Shown here: piece by piece, positions 18,902 through 30,863 of the stretch
Layout of the letters: each line of letters starts with the position of its first letter
How positions within the stretch are numbered: the stretch's first letter is position 1
NCBI GenBank assembly: GCA_014218235.1
Contig: CM024764.1
Span: 68,237,184-68,301,183 of the forward strand
From: Colocasia esculenta
Lineage: Eukaryota; Streptophyta; Magnoliopsida; Alismatales; Araceae
Length of the DNA stretch: 64,000 nucleotides
Direction: 5' to 3'
Notes under the pieces: generated by a model
Told to the model about the DNA's origin: nothing
The model's database searches: none
The model's input: only the letters and a program-made list of their open reading frames with translations
Made by a program: the position numbers and the translations under genes

Positions 18902-21830
18902 TCATTGAATTTTGCACAATCTCAATTCTCTTCTTAAGGAGGTGAACCTATCTTCTGACAAAGGTTTGGTGAAAATATCAGCCAATTGTTTTTCAGTAGG
19001 AATGAAGTCAAGTTCTAGGTTCTTATTAGCTACTTCATCTCTCAAAAAATGATGTCTGATTTCAATGTGTTTGGTCCGTGAGTGTTGAATTGGGTTTTTG
19101 GAAAGATTGATAGCACTAGTATTGTCACATAAGATAGGTGTGCATCCAATGTCAATGTTGTAGTCATACAACTGACTTTTGATCCACAACACCTAAGCCG
19201 CACAACTCCCTGCAGCAACATATTCTGCCTCTGCAGTGGAGAGTGCAACCGAGTGTTGCTTCTTGAATGCCCACGAAACCATGCAACCACCAAGAAATTG
19301 GCAATATCCGCTAGTACTTTTTCTGTCAATTTTACACCCAGCATAGTCAGCATCAGAATATGAAACTAGTTCAAAGTTACTATCTACTAGATACCATAAG
19401 CCCAAATCATATGTACCTGAGAGATATCTGAAAATCCTTTTAACTGCAACCAAATGGCTTTCCTTTGGACTAGATTGGTATCTAGCACAAAGGCAAACAC
19501 TGAATTGTATATCTGGCCTACTTACAGTAAGATAAAGGAGTGAGCCAATCATACCTCGGAATTGCTTTGCATCTACCATTTTACCTTTCTCATCATTTTC
19601 TAGTTTTATGCTTGTGCTCATTGGTGTTGAGGCTGGCTTGGCTTGTTCAAACTGAAATCTTTTCAGTAGCTCCTTGACGTATTTTTCTTGATTGATGAAG
19701 AAGCCATCTTCATATTGTTTCACCTGCAAGCCAAGAAAAAATTGAAGCTCCCCCATTAAACTCATCTCAAATTCATTGTGCATGTGGTTTGAGAATTCTT
19801 CACACAGTGAGGGGTTAGTTGAACCAAATATGATGTCGTCCACATAGACTTGAACAACAATTATATGATTTTGAACTCTTTTAGTAAAAAGGGTTTGGTC
19901 CACTTTACCTCTTGAGTAGTTTTTACTTACCAAAAAGTTGCTCAGTCTGTCATACCAAGCTCGGGGTGCCTGTTTCAAACCATAGAGAGCTTTGTGCAAT
20001 TTATAAACATGGTTAGGCTTTTCATTATCCTTAAATCTAGGTGGTTGAGAAATATGGACTTCCTCTTTGATGTAACTATTCAAGAAGGCAGTTTTAACAT
20101 CTATTTGAAAAAGTTTGAACTTGTTTGAACATGCATAGGCTAACAAAATTCTAACTGCTTCAAGCCTGGCTACAGGTGTAAAGGATTCTTCAAAGTCTAT
20201 CCCCAATTCTTGATTATATCCTTTTTCTACCAATCTAGCTTTGTTTCTCACCACTTTACCCTCTTCGTTTAGCTTCTTCCTAAATACCCATCTTGTTCCA
20301 ATTACAAAAACTTCAGGGGTCCTAGGAACTAAGCTCCAAACATTATTTCTTTCAAATTTCCCAAGTTCCTCATGCATAGCATCAATCCATGAATTTTCTT
20401 TTAGAGCCTCTTCAACATTTGTAGCTTCCACTTGAGAGAAAAATGCTAAATGATCTTGTTCTATAATGTGTCTTAGATGAGACCTAGTTAGAACTCTATC
20501 ATTTACATTTCCAATTACATTCTCAAGTGGGTGATCCTTTGAGTACCTGACATTCCTGATTGTTGAAGGACCCGGTTGATATTGCTCTTGAGGAATTTGA
20601 TCTTGGGGAGGGAGTTCTTGAGGATCTTCTTCAGATCTGTCGAAAGCCACTTCTGGGTCTGTCGACAGGAACTTGTCATCTTGCTTTTCAAGGATTACTC
20701 CTTCATTTTTATCATCAAACCTGTGAGCAGTTGTACTGTTAGTTTTTGCCTTTGACTCATTAAAAATAACATGTGGAGTTTCTTCCACAGTTCTATTTTT
20801 GTCATTAAACACTCTATAAGCTCTAGAGTGTTCAAAATAGCCTAGAAAAATACCTGGATCACTTTTGGCTTCAAATTTATCTAAATTCACTTTATCATTA
20901 TTATGAATAAAAACTTTGGAGCCAAAGATCCTGAAGTACCCAATGCTGGGTTTCTTACCTTTCAAGAGCTCATATGGGGTTTTCTTCATTACAGGTCTTA
21001 CCATGGCTCGATTGTGGATGTAGCATGAAGTATTCACTGCTTCTGCCCAAAAGCTCCTTGTGAGTTGGCTTTCAACCAGAAGAGTACGAGCCATTTCCAC
21101 CAAGGTTCTATTCTTTCTCTCCACAACTCCATTTTGTTCCGGAGTCCTTGGAGAAGAAAACTTGTGATCAATTCCTTAGTTCCTGTAAAATTCAGAGAAT
21201 GAATTATTGTCAAACTCTCCCCCATGATTAGTGTTGATTGAGCATATTTTGTGTGTGTTTCCATGCTCAACCTTATTGAAGAATTCCTCAAAGATATTAA
21301 ATGCTTCATTTTTGTGAGCCAGAAATTTGACCCAAGTGAACCAAGAGAAATCATCTACAATGACAAACCCAAAACGTTTGCCATTGAGACTGAGTGTTCT
21401 TGTAGGTCCAAATAGGTCTATGTGCAACAATTCATAAGGTCTTGAAGTGATAATAGAAGCATTTGATTTGAAAGATGTTCTGGTTTATTTTCCCTGTGCA
21501 CATGCATCACAAAAACTTTCATTTTTATTGAACTGAATTTTAGGAAGTCCACTTACCAGTTTCATCCTCATGATCTTGTGCAAAACATTGTAGCTTGCAT
21601 GACCTAGCCTACGATGTCACAAGGTCAATTCATCCTGTTTATTTGCAACAAGACACAAATTGTTGTTTTCTGGTTCATCTAAATCAACTAGATAGATGTT
21701 ATTCACTCTTTTTCCAAAAAACTTGAGACTTCCTATTTCTTTATCAACAATTTGACATGCATTTGATTCAAAGATGACTTTATGGCCTTTATCACACAAT
21801 TGGCTAATGCTAAGAAGATTGTGATTAAGA
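18902..21830 (-). pseudogene. Integrase, reverse transcriptase and RNase H of Sirevirus B
   Basis: From 21799 leftward: pre-integrase zinc region, integrase, RT with YVDDIIFGSTNPSL, and RNase H with YSDADYAGCKIDRKSTSG, STAEAEYVAAG and LCDNTSAI. The 643-codon frame 19193-21124 is otherwise open. Lesions: a stop in the pre-integrase block at 21617, stops near 21490 and 21178, a TAG in RNase H at about 19193, and the second integrase Asp changed to Asn (INTNHGGEF, 21227-21229). RT residues are intact. It still looks quite young, but cannot give a complete polyprotein. Confidence 0.9.
20637..20670 (-). repeat. Two CTGTCGACAG-type words inside Sirevirus B pol
   Basis: CTGTCGAAAG (20637-20646) and CTGTCGACAGG (20659-20669) lie in frame in the integrase-RT spacer, where the protein reads FLSTDPEVAFDRSEED. 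The same word fills the LTR and the 3' region of this element. Confidence 0.8.
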
Positions 21831-21837
21831 CCATCAA

Positions 21838-23259
21838 CTAGTACACATTGTCTATAGAGTTAGAGGCATACTTACCAACTTTACATGTGCCAATGATTTG
21901 GCCCTTGCTGTTACCTCCAAAGACAACTTGTCCTCCGTCTTTTTCAACCAGCAAATAGAATTTTTTTTTGTCGCCAGTCATATGCCTCGAGCAGCTGCTA
22001 TCCAAGTACCATTTATTTTGATTTTGGGCTGCTAGGCATTCCTGCATAAATAGATCACACAAGAGGTTATGGTACCCAAATTACTTTGGGTCCCAATGTT
22101 TTATTCATGCCAAAAAGTAAATGCTTTGGAATCCAAACTTGATTGCATTTCAGTTTGTTCAAATTATTCCAGCATTGTTTTTCAGTGTGGCCAAGTTTTT
22201 TACAGACATTTCATGATGTTGTTTTACTCAAAACATTTCTTTTGCTGATATGTTGAACTTGTGTTTGCATTTTTCCTTTTTGTTGCCTGGATGGTTTTCC
22301 CTTTTGAGTGTACTTCCAGGCTTGTTGAAAAGAAGAGGTATTTTGATTGTTTTGAGATTGTTTACCTTTAGCCTGAGCATTCTTGCTCTTGGGTGGAACT
22401 TATTTACTTGAACTTGAACTACAGTGAACAAAAGATGTAATCAATTTCTCTCCTAGTTTCTTTTGTTTTTCTGGTTGAAATCCAAGCCCATGCCTAGTAA
22501 CATTTGGTTTAACACCCAAAAGAACATCAAGATTTTACTTTCCTTTTAAAAATCTTGAAAGATCTTCAGATTTTCCTTTTAATTCCTTTTCAGCTTGTTC
22601 CAACTTTTTCTGAATCTCTTATTTTTCATGTTGAAGTTTTTCAAGAGAATTGATTAGACTTTGTTTTTCCTTTTCATTTTCTTGCAATTTTTCTTTCAAG
22701 CAATCCATTTCTTCGTAGTGACCTTCCAGTTCAATTTCCAACAATTCAATTTCTTTAGACATGATTGCAAGTTGTTCATCAGTGTTTGTGCTAGACACAA
22801 GATTAGTGAGTTTCGTTTTCAGTGCTTTATTTTCAGACTTGAATTCACAAAATTTTTCAAAGAGCAAGGTGTATGCCTCTTCCCATTCATCAACTGTATA
22901 GTTTTCAAAGGAAGAGTTTACCACATTTGAGTCGTCAATCCTTGCCATTAAACACTAAATTTCTTCATCCCCAGAGCTTCCTTGAGCATTGTCGTCTTCA
23001 TCTTCATCACTCCAAGTCGCCATCAATGCCTTGGCTTTCTTAAAGGTGAATTTGTCCTTTTTTAGCTTCTTCTTGAGGTCTGGGCATTCACCTCTCATGT
23101 GCCCTGGTTTCTTGCACTCATAGTACACAATCATGTTAGATTTCTTGTTAGACTCAAACTTATTTGTGAAATCTTTCTTTGGAAAAGTTTTGGAGTTACT
23201 TGAGCCTTTCTTTTGAACCTGAGGAATTTTTTGAACTGTCTAGTGAGCATGGCCATCTC
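21838..23259 (-). pseudogene. Gag C-terminus and protease of Sirevirus B
   Basis: Next to the Sirevirus A insertion is the first zinc knuckle (minus strand YYECKKPGHMRGECP), whose first Cys is Tyr (23123-23125). An acidic segment and a 109-codon Glu/Lys coiled coil (22619-22948) follow, then a basic Gln/Lys-rich tail and the protease WYLDSSCSRHMTG (near 21985-22010). The active site is DSS rather than DSG (Gly to Ser at 21994-21996). Several stops lie between 22200 and 22620. Gag N-terminus continues at 37103-37859. Confidence 0.82.
23255..23259. repeat. TSD ATCTC, left flank of Sirevirus A
   Basis: It is identical to 37103-37107. It is a 5-bp duplication of Sirevirus B gag sequence, as expected for Ty1/copia integration. 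Confidence 0.92.
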
Positions 23260-23479
23260 TGATGATCAGTCTATCCCCATGTAATTTTAATTACCTATTT
23301 ATTTTTATTATTTTTGGTGATTAACAAAATTCCTTCAATAATTTCTAACATATATTTCATAAGTCTTAAGTACAGGAAATATACCAAGGTCACACAAACC
23401 AATGTTGGTAAGCATTACCTCTCTGAAGCTTTTATCTTGTCAAGATCATATTTCTCTAAGTCCACATCGAGTTTTGTTG

Positions 23480-24490
23480 AAAGTCACAACGACTTCCTTT
23501 AGTGCTATAATGATTTAAATTCATAACGATTTCTTAAGTGTCTGAACGACTTCTTTACTGTGACATCGTTTGATTACAAACAAATTGTTCTCACAACGAT
23601 TCTATAAGTCATCGCAACGATTTGTTCAGAACTCGTAACGACTTGCCTGTCGCAACGATTTCTTAAGTCATCATAACGATTTCTCTAGAATTCGCAATGA
23701 CTTGCTCGCCGTAACGATTTCTTAAGTCATCATAATGATTTCATTAGAATTCGTAACGACTTGCCCATCGCAACGATTTCTTAAGTCATCATAACGATTT
23801 CTTTAGAATTCGCAACGGCTTGCTCGCCGTAACAATTTCTTAAGTTATCATAACGATTTATTTAGAATTCGCAACGACTTGCTCGTCGTAACGATTTCTC
23901 AAGTCATCATAATGATTTCTTTAGAATTCGCAACGACTTGCTCGCCGTAACGATTTCTTAAGTTATCATAACAATTTCTTTAGAATTCACAACGACTTGC
24001 TTTCTGCAACGATTTGTTTAGAGCTCATAACGATTTACTTTACGCAATAATTTTTTTAGAGCTCATAACGATTTACTTCGCGCAACAATTTCTTTAGAGC
24101 TCATAACGATTTGCTTCGCGCATCGATTTCTTTAGAGCTCATAACATTTGCTTCGCGCATCGACTTCTTTAAAGCTCATAACGATTTGTTAAGTGTTCAC
24201 AATGATTTCTTCGGTGAACACAATGACTTGCTTTCTATAATGATTTGTTAAGTGTTTCCCAACGATTTCATCAATGAACACAACGACTTGCTTTCTATAA
24301 CGATTTGTTAAGTGTTTCACAATGATTTCTTCACTGAACACAACAACTTGCTTTCTATAACGATTTATTAAGTGTTCATATTGAATCCTTCAGTAAATGT
24401 AATGATTTGCTATGACTCATAACGACTTGGTCAAACTGACTTGATCATAACGATTTCATAAGTCATATAGACAACGACTTTATGGTTTAT
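23480..24490. repeat. AACGACTT/AACGATTT word array, 5' LTR of Sirevirus A
   Basis: Dozens of AACGACTT, AACGATTT and decayed AATGATTT words occur. Between about 23640 and 24000 they form roughly six copies of a 59-base tandem unit holding CTTAAGTCATCATAACGA and TTTAGAATTCGCAACGACTT. From 24000 on, shorter 38-base and then about 60-base units replace it. The array lies in the 5' half of the LTR, upstream of any promoter. Confidence 0.9.
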
Positions 24491-25197
24491 ATCGACTTGA
24501 CATTTATCTTAAAAAGTTGAATAGTCAAAGTCTTCTGTTATCTGTCTGACTGTTGTGCATTTAATGAAGACAGAACGTATCTCTGCATACATACAGATGA
24601 TATCTTTTCATTATCGTGCATATTCTGTCAACATCTTTTAGAACAAGCTACTTGGCATTGCTATTTTGGTGAATATTCATATCAACGTTTATTGACACCA
24701 AGAGACAGCCTAGCTGTCTACTATTCTAGCATTTAATATGTGCAGGGTCCTAAAGACATTCTGTCATACAACGTTGGACCATATAGAGAATACCTTATCT
24801 CTTTGCGTGCTCAACTGGATAAAAGATTGTTGAAGCTTCCAAAATGTCAAGCAGCCTAACATTTACTTGGACAAGAGACAACAGATACTCCAACGACAAT
24901 ATTTCAAATTGGAGATTTAAATACAAGACAGAAGAGAAGAATAAAAAGACATGGTGTGGAGAACAAGCATCTCATATACAAGCATTCAAATTCTTCTGCA
25001 AGAAGTCTAGAGCCAAGAATCTCATTCCTCATCATCTTTAGCTCTTCGCTCTCTGTAATGTAATAGAATTTCTAAGAGAGCCTGTATAGTTCTGAGAGTG
25101 TGCCTTGTTTAGATCTCTTGCTCTCAGTGCTTGTTGCTTCAGATCTTGGCTTGTAAAAGCTTGATCTAGGGGCTTGAATTCATTTTATTCTCTTTGT

Positions 25198-25345
25198 GGT
25201 GTTTCCCTTCGTATGTGAAGGAAGACCTGGTGGGATCCAGGGTGTTGTTTCCCTTCGGATGTGAAGGAGGACCTGGTGGGGTATCCAGGGTGTTGTTGTT
25301 CCCTTCTGGAGTGAAGGAAGACCAGCTGAGCTGGGTGTTGTAATG
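25198..25345 (+). repeat. Three diverged 50-base repeats in Sirevirus A 5' LTR
   Basis: Three successive units share CCCTTCGNATGTGAAGGA, then GACCTGGTGGG and CAGGGTGTTG. The same triple is in the 3' LTR (36695-36840). An analogous pair occurs in the Sirevirus C LTR near 40700-40765. Confidence 0.75.
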
Positions 25346-25610
25346 TCCATAGGGGGACTGTACCCTAGTTAGTGAAATCCTGAGTTGTTGCTCAGGGACT
25401 GGACGTAGGACTCCTAAGGAAAGGAGGTCCAACCAGGATAATTCCTTGCGTTGTGTGATTGATTCTTTGTGGGTTTGTTGTTCATACTAACCGTTACTAA
25501 CCAACATCGAAGATTGTTTTTGTGTATATTTTTACGTACAGGTGTCACCTAGATAGATTTTTTTAAAGACCCATTCACCCCCCCTCTGGGCTTGTCAACT
25601 GGGCAACAAG

Positions 25611-25622
25611 TGGTATCAGAGC
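25611..25622 (+). other. Primer binding site (initiator Met tRNA), Sirevirus A
   Basis: TGGTATCAGAGC, complementary to the 3' end of plant initiator tRNA-Met, begins two bases after the LTR terminus. Confidence 0.93.
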
Positions 25623-25671
25623 GAGTCTCTTCGACAAAGAAAGGATCCAACGATCTGAAGAGTAAAGATCC

Positions 25672-27396
25672 ATGGCAGCCCAAGGTCACAACGAAGGTCA
25701 GTCTGTCAACCGACCACCATTGTTCGATGGAGAGGATTACACATACTGGAAAACAAGAATGGAGTACTTTCTGCAAGGCCACGATTATCAGATATGGTCC
25801 ATAGACTTCTGGTCACAAATGAGAAAGCTCAGTGGACAGACGATGATAGGAAGAAGATCTCGCAGAACTGTAAAGCAAAGAGTATTCTGTGCTGTGCCCT
25901 TAGTAAAAAGGAGTTCAACAGAGTTTCAGCCTGCAAATCCGCAATGGAAATGTGGGAAAAGCTCAGAATCACCTATGAAGGCACAGACAAGGTGAAAGAA
26001 ACAAGAATAGACATTCTTGTAGCACAATACGAGAGATTTCAAATGCAATCAGGTGAGTCCATTACCCAAATGTTTAGTAGATTTACAGATATTACAAATG
26101 GGTTAGCTGGACTAGGAAAGACCTATGAAATGGGAGATATGGTCAGAAAGATTCTTAGATCTTTACCATCCTCATGGACCCCAAAGGTAACAGCCATTGA
26201 GGAAGCTAATGATCTAAAGAGAATGTCTTTAGAAAAGCTCATTGGGTCCCTTATGGCTCATGAGATAAACATGGAGAGATTAGGAGAATCCTCCAGCAGA
26301 AAGAAGCAGTCAAATGCGCTCAAGGCCGATGAGAATTCATCAGAAGAATCACTCGACAACAGTGAAAGCTGTAAGGACAGTGATGAAGATGAAGAAGCTA
26401 TGCTATCAAGGAAATTGAAACACATTCTAGCCAAAAAAAAGAAGTTCCAATCTGGAAGAAGACATTTCAAGAGAAATAAAGACTTCAAGAAACCAGATGG
26501 GAAGGATCAGAAGAAGGGAGAGCCCATTTGCTATGAGTGTAAAAAGCCAGGACATATCAAAGCTGAATGTCCAAAACTCAAGAAGCCTGAATTCAAGAAG
26601 AGAGAAAACTTCAAGAAATTCAGGAAATACAAAAGAAAGCAATGGCAGCTGCGTGGGAGAACAGTAGCGACTCAGACAGTGAGTCGAGTTCATGCAGTGA
26701 TGAGAAGAAGCCAATTTGGCTTTCATGGCAAATACCGAAGATAAGGTAACCTCTGACTCTTCCTTTGATTCATGCAATGATTCTGATTCAGACAATTTAG
26801 AGGAAGCATTCAATGAACTATATGATAAATATAGAGAAGTAACTAAACTGTTAAAAGCAAATAAGAAAAATATTGTCTGTTAGAAAATACTAACTCAGAT
26901 CTAAAAAAAAAATGAAGAACTAGAAAAACAAATAACTGAACAGAAGAAAAGATAGAATAAACAAATTAATAAACTTGAAAAACTAGCAAGCTCAGACGAA
27001 TTAAAAACTGAAATTAAGACTCTAACAGAAGAAAATATACAGTTATCTAGCACATTAAAAAATTCACAAATGGCAAAAATTCATTAATATTAAAAGGTGC
27101 TAGAAGATCAGGTAAGAACAAACATGGATTAGGATATACACCTCCAGATAATGAAGAAACTATAGTCTATCCTAAAATATACCGACTCCAAAATTTGTAC
27201 CAGAACAAGACATAGCATATAAAGCAAATTTCAAATATATTGAAAAAGTAACTAAAACATCTTGCTGTAGTCATTGCAATAAGTTAGGTCACATAAAAAC
27301 CACGTGTCCAACAAGACATAAGAAATGGGTAATAAAAGGAAAAGTTGATGATACTAACCCGTAGGACCCAAAAGAATTTGGGTACCTAAAACTTGA
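25672..27396 (+). pseudogene. Gag of Sirevirus A
   Basis: ATG at 25672 gives PPLFDGEDYTYWKTRMEYF, the UBN2-type gag start. A one-base break near 25800 shifts to the 316-codon frame 25794-26744. Core motifs include LCCALSKKEFNRVSACKSA and RKILRSLPSSWTPKVTAIEE, then an acidic stretch and the first zinc knuckle CYECKKPGHIKAEC (near 26530-26575). A Glu/Lys coiled coil with stops follows (26750-27090), then GLGYTPPDNEE, a second zinc knuckle CSHCNKLGHIKTTC (27268-27309) and the terminal VGPKRIWVPKT with TGA at 27394-27396. Gag forms virus-like particles and binds element RNA. Confidence 0.9.
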
Positions 27397-27680
27397 TGGT
27401 TTTATTTCAGGTTAACACCCGAAGATCCAAATGGTATTTGGACAGTGGGTGCTCAAGGCACATGTCAGGAAACCAGAAGCTATTCACTCATCTTCAAGCT
27501 GAAGAAGGAACCGTCACATATGGTGATAATGGAAAGGGAACAGTGATAGGCAGTGGCTCTGTGAACAATAAAGGAAAAACAGTTATTGAAGATGTGTTGC
27601 TTGTCAAAGGGTTGAAGCATAATCTCATTAGCATCAGCCAGCTGTGTGACAGAGGCCATCAGATCCAGTTTCAAGAATAA
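27396..27680 (+). CDS. Aspartic protease of Sirevirus A
   Basis: The frame starts at an ATG that overlaps the gag stop (TGATG, 27394-27398) and contains SKWYLDSGCSRHMSG. The active-site DSG is intact, and the copia protease pattern GKGTVIGSGSV and LKHNLISISQLCDRGH follows. It processes Gag-Pol. It breaks off near 27680 by a one-base shift into the integrase frame at 27692. Confidence 0.9.
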   Translation: MVLFQVNTRRSKWYLDSGCSRHMSGNQKLFTHLQAEEGTVTYGDNGKGTVIGSGSVNNKGKTVIEDVLLVKGLKHNLISISQLCDRGHQIQFQE

Positions 27681-27691
27681 AATGCAGCATA

Positions 27692-30468
27692 TTGAAGGAT
27701 GGAGCAGTTATCTTTGAAGCAAATAGAGAAAAGAACTTATATGTGCTCTATCTTGAGGAACTCAAAGATCAAAATGTCTGTCTGGCGGCAAATAAGGATA
27801 AGTCTACTGAATTATGGCACAGAAGACTAGGACATTGCAGCATAGATGGCATGAGAAAATTGCTAAAGAAAAATCTTGTGGAAGGTCTGCCAAAGGTCAG
27901 TGCAAAAATGGAAGGTGTCTGTAGATCTTGTGCTAAGGGAAAGCACACCAAGAGCTCCTTCAAGTCAAAAACGGTGGTAACCACCTCAAAACCCTTAGAG
28001 CTCCTTCATATGGATCTATTTGGGCCAATGAGGACTACCAGTCTTGGAGGAAAGAACTTTGGTTTTGTCATAGTCGATGATTACTCAAGATTCACATGGG
28101 TATCATTCCTAGAGCATAAAGATGACACATTTGAAAACTTTGTCAGTTTCAGCAAAAAGGTCCAGAAGGATCAGAAGTTCAGCATTGTCTCTATCCGATC
28201 AGATCATGGTGGTGAATTTCAGAATGAAAAATTTGCTAAGTTCTGTGATGATCAGGGGATTGAGCATAATTTCTCAGCACCAAGGACACCACAGCAAAAT
28301 GGAATTGCTGAGAGAAAGAATAGAACTCTATTGGATATGGCAAGAACAATGCTATCGGAATATGATCTGCCAAGGTATTTTTGGGCTGAAGCAGTCAACA
28401 CAGCAAGCTACATTATCAACAGAGTAATGATCAGGCCAATCCTAAAGAAGACTGCATATGAACTGTTCAAAGGAAAGAAACCAAAGATCAGCCACTTCAG
28501 GACATTTGGATGTCCTTGCTTCATCCACAACAATGGAAAAAGGGACATTGGTAAGTTGGATGCCAAATCAGATGAAGGCATCTTCATGGGGTACACCTCT
28601 AAACCCAAAGGCTATAGAGTATTTAATAAACGCACTTTATTAATTGAACAGTCTGTACATATTATTTTTGATGAAACTAACCCTTCCTTGAGAAAGGAAG
28701 AAGATAGTGATAATGATGATGCAGATGAACTGTCCAAGAAACTAAAGAATACATCAATTGAGGACAAGGATGATCCACCTCTGGAAGACATGCAACAAAA
28801 GGAAATTACACATGAAAATCTTCCAAAGGAGTGGAGATACAAGAAAGATCACCCACCTGAGAATATTATTGGTGATCCATCTGTTGGGGTAAGAACAAGA
28901 GGTAACATGATACCCTGTGATTATTTAGCATTTGTTTCTCAAATAGAGCCGAGGACAGTCAATGAAGCTCTTGGTGATGAATCTTGGATCTTGGCCATGC
29001 AAGATGAACTAAATCAGTTCAAGAGAAACCAAGTATGGTCACTTGTTCCTAGACCATCAGACCATCCAGTTATTGGCACCAAATGGGTGTTCAGAAACAA
29101 ATTGGATGAGGCTGGTGTGATCTTAAGAAACAAGGCCAGACTGGTAGCTCAAGGCTATTCCCAAGAGGAAGGCATAGATTTCGATGAAACCTATGCACCT
29201 GTAGCTAGACTTGAGGCTATTAGAATATTACTTGCATATGCATCAGCATTAGACTTAAAACTATTTCAAATGGATGTCAAATCTGCATTCTTAAATGGTT
29301 TTATAAAAGAGGAAGTTTATGTGGAACAACCCCCGGGTTTTGATGACACAGAATTTCCTAATCATGTTTTCAAACTTCATAAGCTTTATATGGATTAAAG
29401 CAAGCACCTAGGGCCTGGTATGAAAGGCTTAGTTCTTTTCTTCTAAACCATGGTTTCAGTAGAGGTCAAGTAGATAGCACTCTATTTGTAAAATCAAAAG
29501 TTAAAAGCATACTACTTGTACAGATTTATGTAGATGATATTATCTTTGGATCTACTGATGAATCCCTTTGCAAGTATTTTGAAAAGTTGATGCAGGGAGA
29601 ATTTGAGATGAGCATGATGGGAGAGCTCAATTATTTCCTTGGACTACAAATCAAGCAAGGAAAAGAAGGAACTCACATCTGCCAAGCAAAGTACACAAAA
29701 GAACTCTTGAAGAAATTTGGATTCGATAATGCCAAGCCACTGTCAACACCAATGAGTACATCAACAAGGATGGACAGTGACAAAGATGGTAAGAAAGTAG
29801 ATCAAAAGGTCTACAGAGGTATGATAGGTTCACTGCTTTATTTAACAGCTAGTAGACCCGATATTCTATTTAGTGTATGCATGTGTGCTAGGTATCAAGC
29901 AGATCCTAGAGAATCACATTTAATCTCTGTGAAAAGAATATTTAGATATTTAGCTAGAACTCATGATTTAGGTCTGTGGTATCCAAAATCTTGTGAAATT
30001 AATTTAGTAGGATACTCTGATGCTGACTATGCTGGATGCAAAGTAGATAGAAAAAGCACCAGTGGTTGTTGTCAATTTCTTGCAGGGTGTTTGATATCCT
30101 GGTCATCAAAGAAACAAAATTCAGTGGCACTGTCTACAGCTGAAGCTGAGTACGTGGCTGCTGGAAGTTGTTGTACACAACTCCTATGGATAAAGCAACA
30201 ACTTGAAGATTTTGGATTAAATATCAAATCGATTCCACTATTGTGTGACAACACCAGTGCTATCAATCTCACCAAAAATCCAGTCCAACATTCAAGGACC
30301 AAGCATATTGAGGTTAGATATCATTTCATTCGTGATCATGTTGCAAATGGTAATATTGAAATATCCTTTATTGATACAAACGGTCAGTTAGCAGACATTT
30401 TCACAAAAGCCTTACCTGAAGAGAGATTCACATCTCTTAGAAGGGAATTGGGCATGTGTAATTTGTGA
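27692..30468 (+). pseudogene. Integrase, reverse transcriptase and RNase H of Sirevirus A
   Basis: 27692-29398: pre-integrase block (LWHRRLGHCS and CRSCAKGKHTKSSF), then the integrase triad with HMDLFGPMRT, IRSDHGGEF and NGIAERKNRT, all three acidic residues present. RT begins around 28960. A one-base loss near 29385 breaks the frame in the usual ALYGLKQAPRAW region. The downstream frame then has YVDDIIFGSTDESL, and RNase H with GYSDADYAGCKVDRKSTSG, STAEAEYVA and CDNTSAI, stopping at 30468. The copia order integrase-RT-RNase H is clear. Apart from frame breaks at 27680 and 29385 the enzymes look functional. Confidence 0.93.
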
Positions 30469-30863
30469 AAAGATTTCTGTTTAAAACTGGCATATAAATT
30501 TTCAGAATTAAGTAAATTTTCCCTCCATGGATTTAAGCAAAAGAAATTCAAATTATCTTTCCTGGCCGCTCTTTTATTAAAGGGTTTGAATAGTCAAACT
30601 CTTTTGTCGTTTTCTGCCGCCTTTTGGCGCCTCACTTTCCACAAAGCATTTATTTAATTACAAAAATCGATGTGGGAACGTTTCATCTCCCATCTTCTAC
30701 CTTTTTCCCTCTTTCGTCTGGTTGCCTAAGCCGATGCCCTAACGATTCGAACATCGACTCTCTGCAAGTTTGAAGCTCTTCTCTCCTTCCCGCGACAAAT
30801 TTCTTGAGGGCTTTCACTCCTTCTTCCTTCTCAACCCTCCAGAAACCCTGTTCACCTGATTCC
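30469..30863 (+). other. Spacer between pol and the third coding region of Sirevirus A
   Basis: 395 non-coding bases. They contain a CATATAAATT near 30490 and a pyrimidine-rich stretch before the ATG at 30864. Either a subgenomic promoter or a splice acceptor could lie here, but neither can be shown. Confidence 0.4.

Larger units (their letters stand above)
23260..25608 (+). repeat. 5' LTR of Sirevirus A
   Basis: 2349 bases, TGATGATCAG to GGGCAACA. About 1 kb is the AACGAC/AACGAT array. The 3' part has three diverged copies of a 50-base unit (TTCCCTTCGGATGTGAAGG... about 25200-25330) and ends in a C-run motif shared with other Sirevirus LTRs. It has no open reading frame of interest. It aligns with 34771-37102 throughout. 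Confidence 0.93.

Noticed and set aside
13247..21229. Enzymatic G-to-A hypermutation (APOBEC-like or RIP)
   Set aside because: Plants are not known to have such systems, and Asp codons can only become Asn by G to A; methyl-cytosine decay plus ascertainment is enough.
23640..24000. CRISPR-like array (regular 59-base spacing)
   Set aside because: The whole unit repeats, with no unique spacers; it is in a plant LTR and duplicated in the other LTR.
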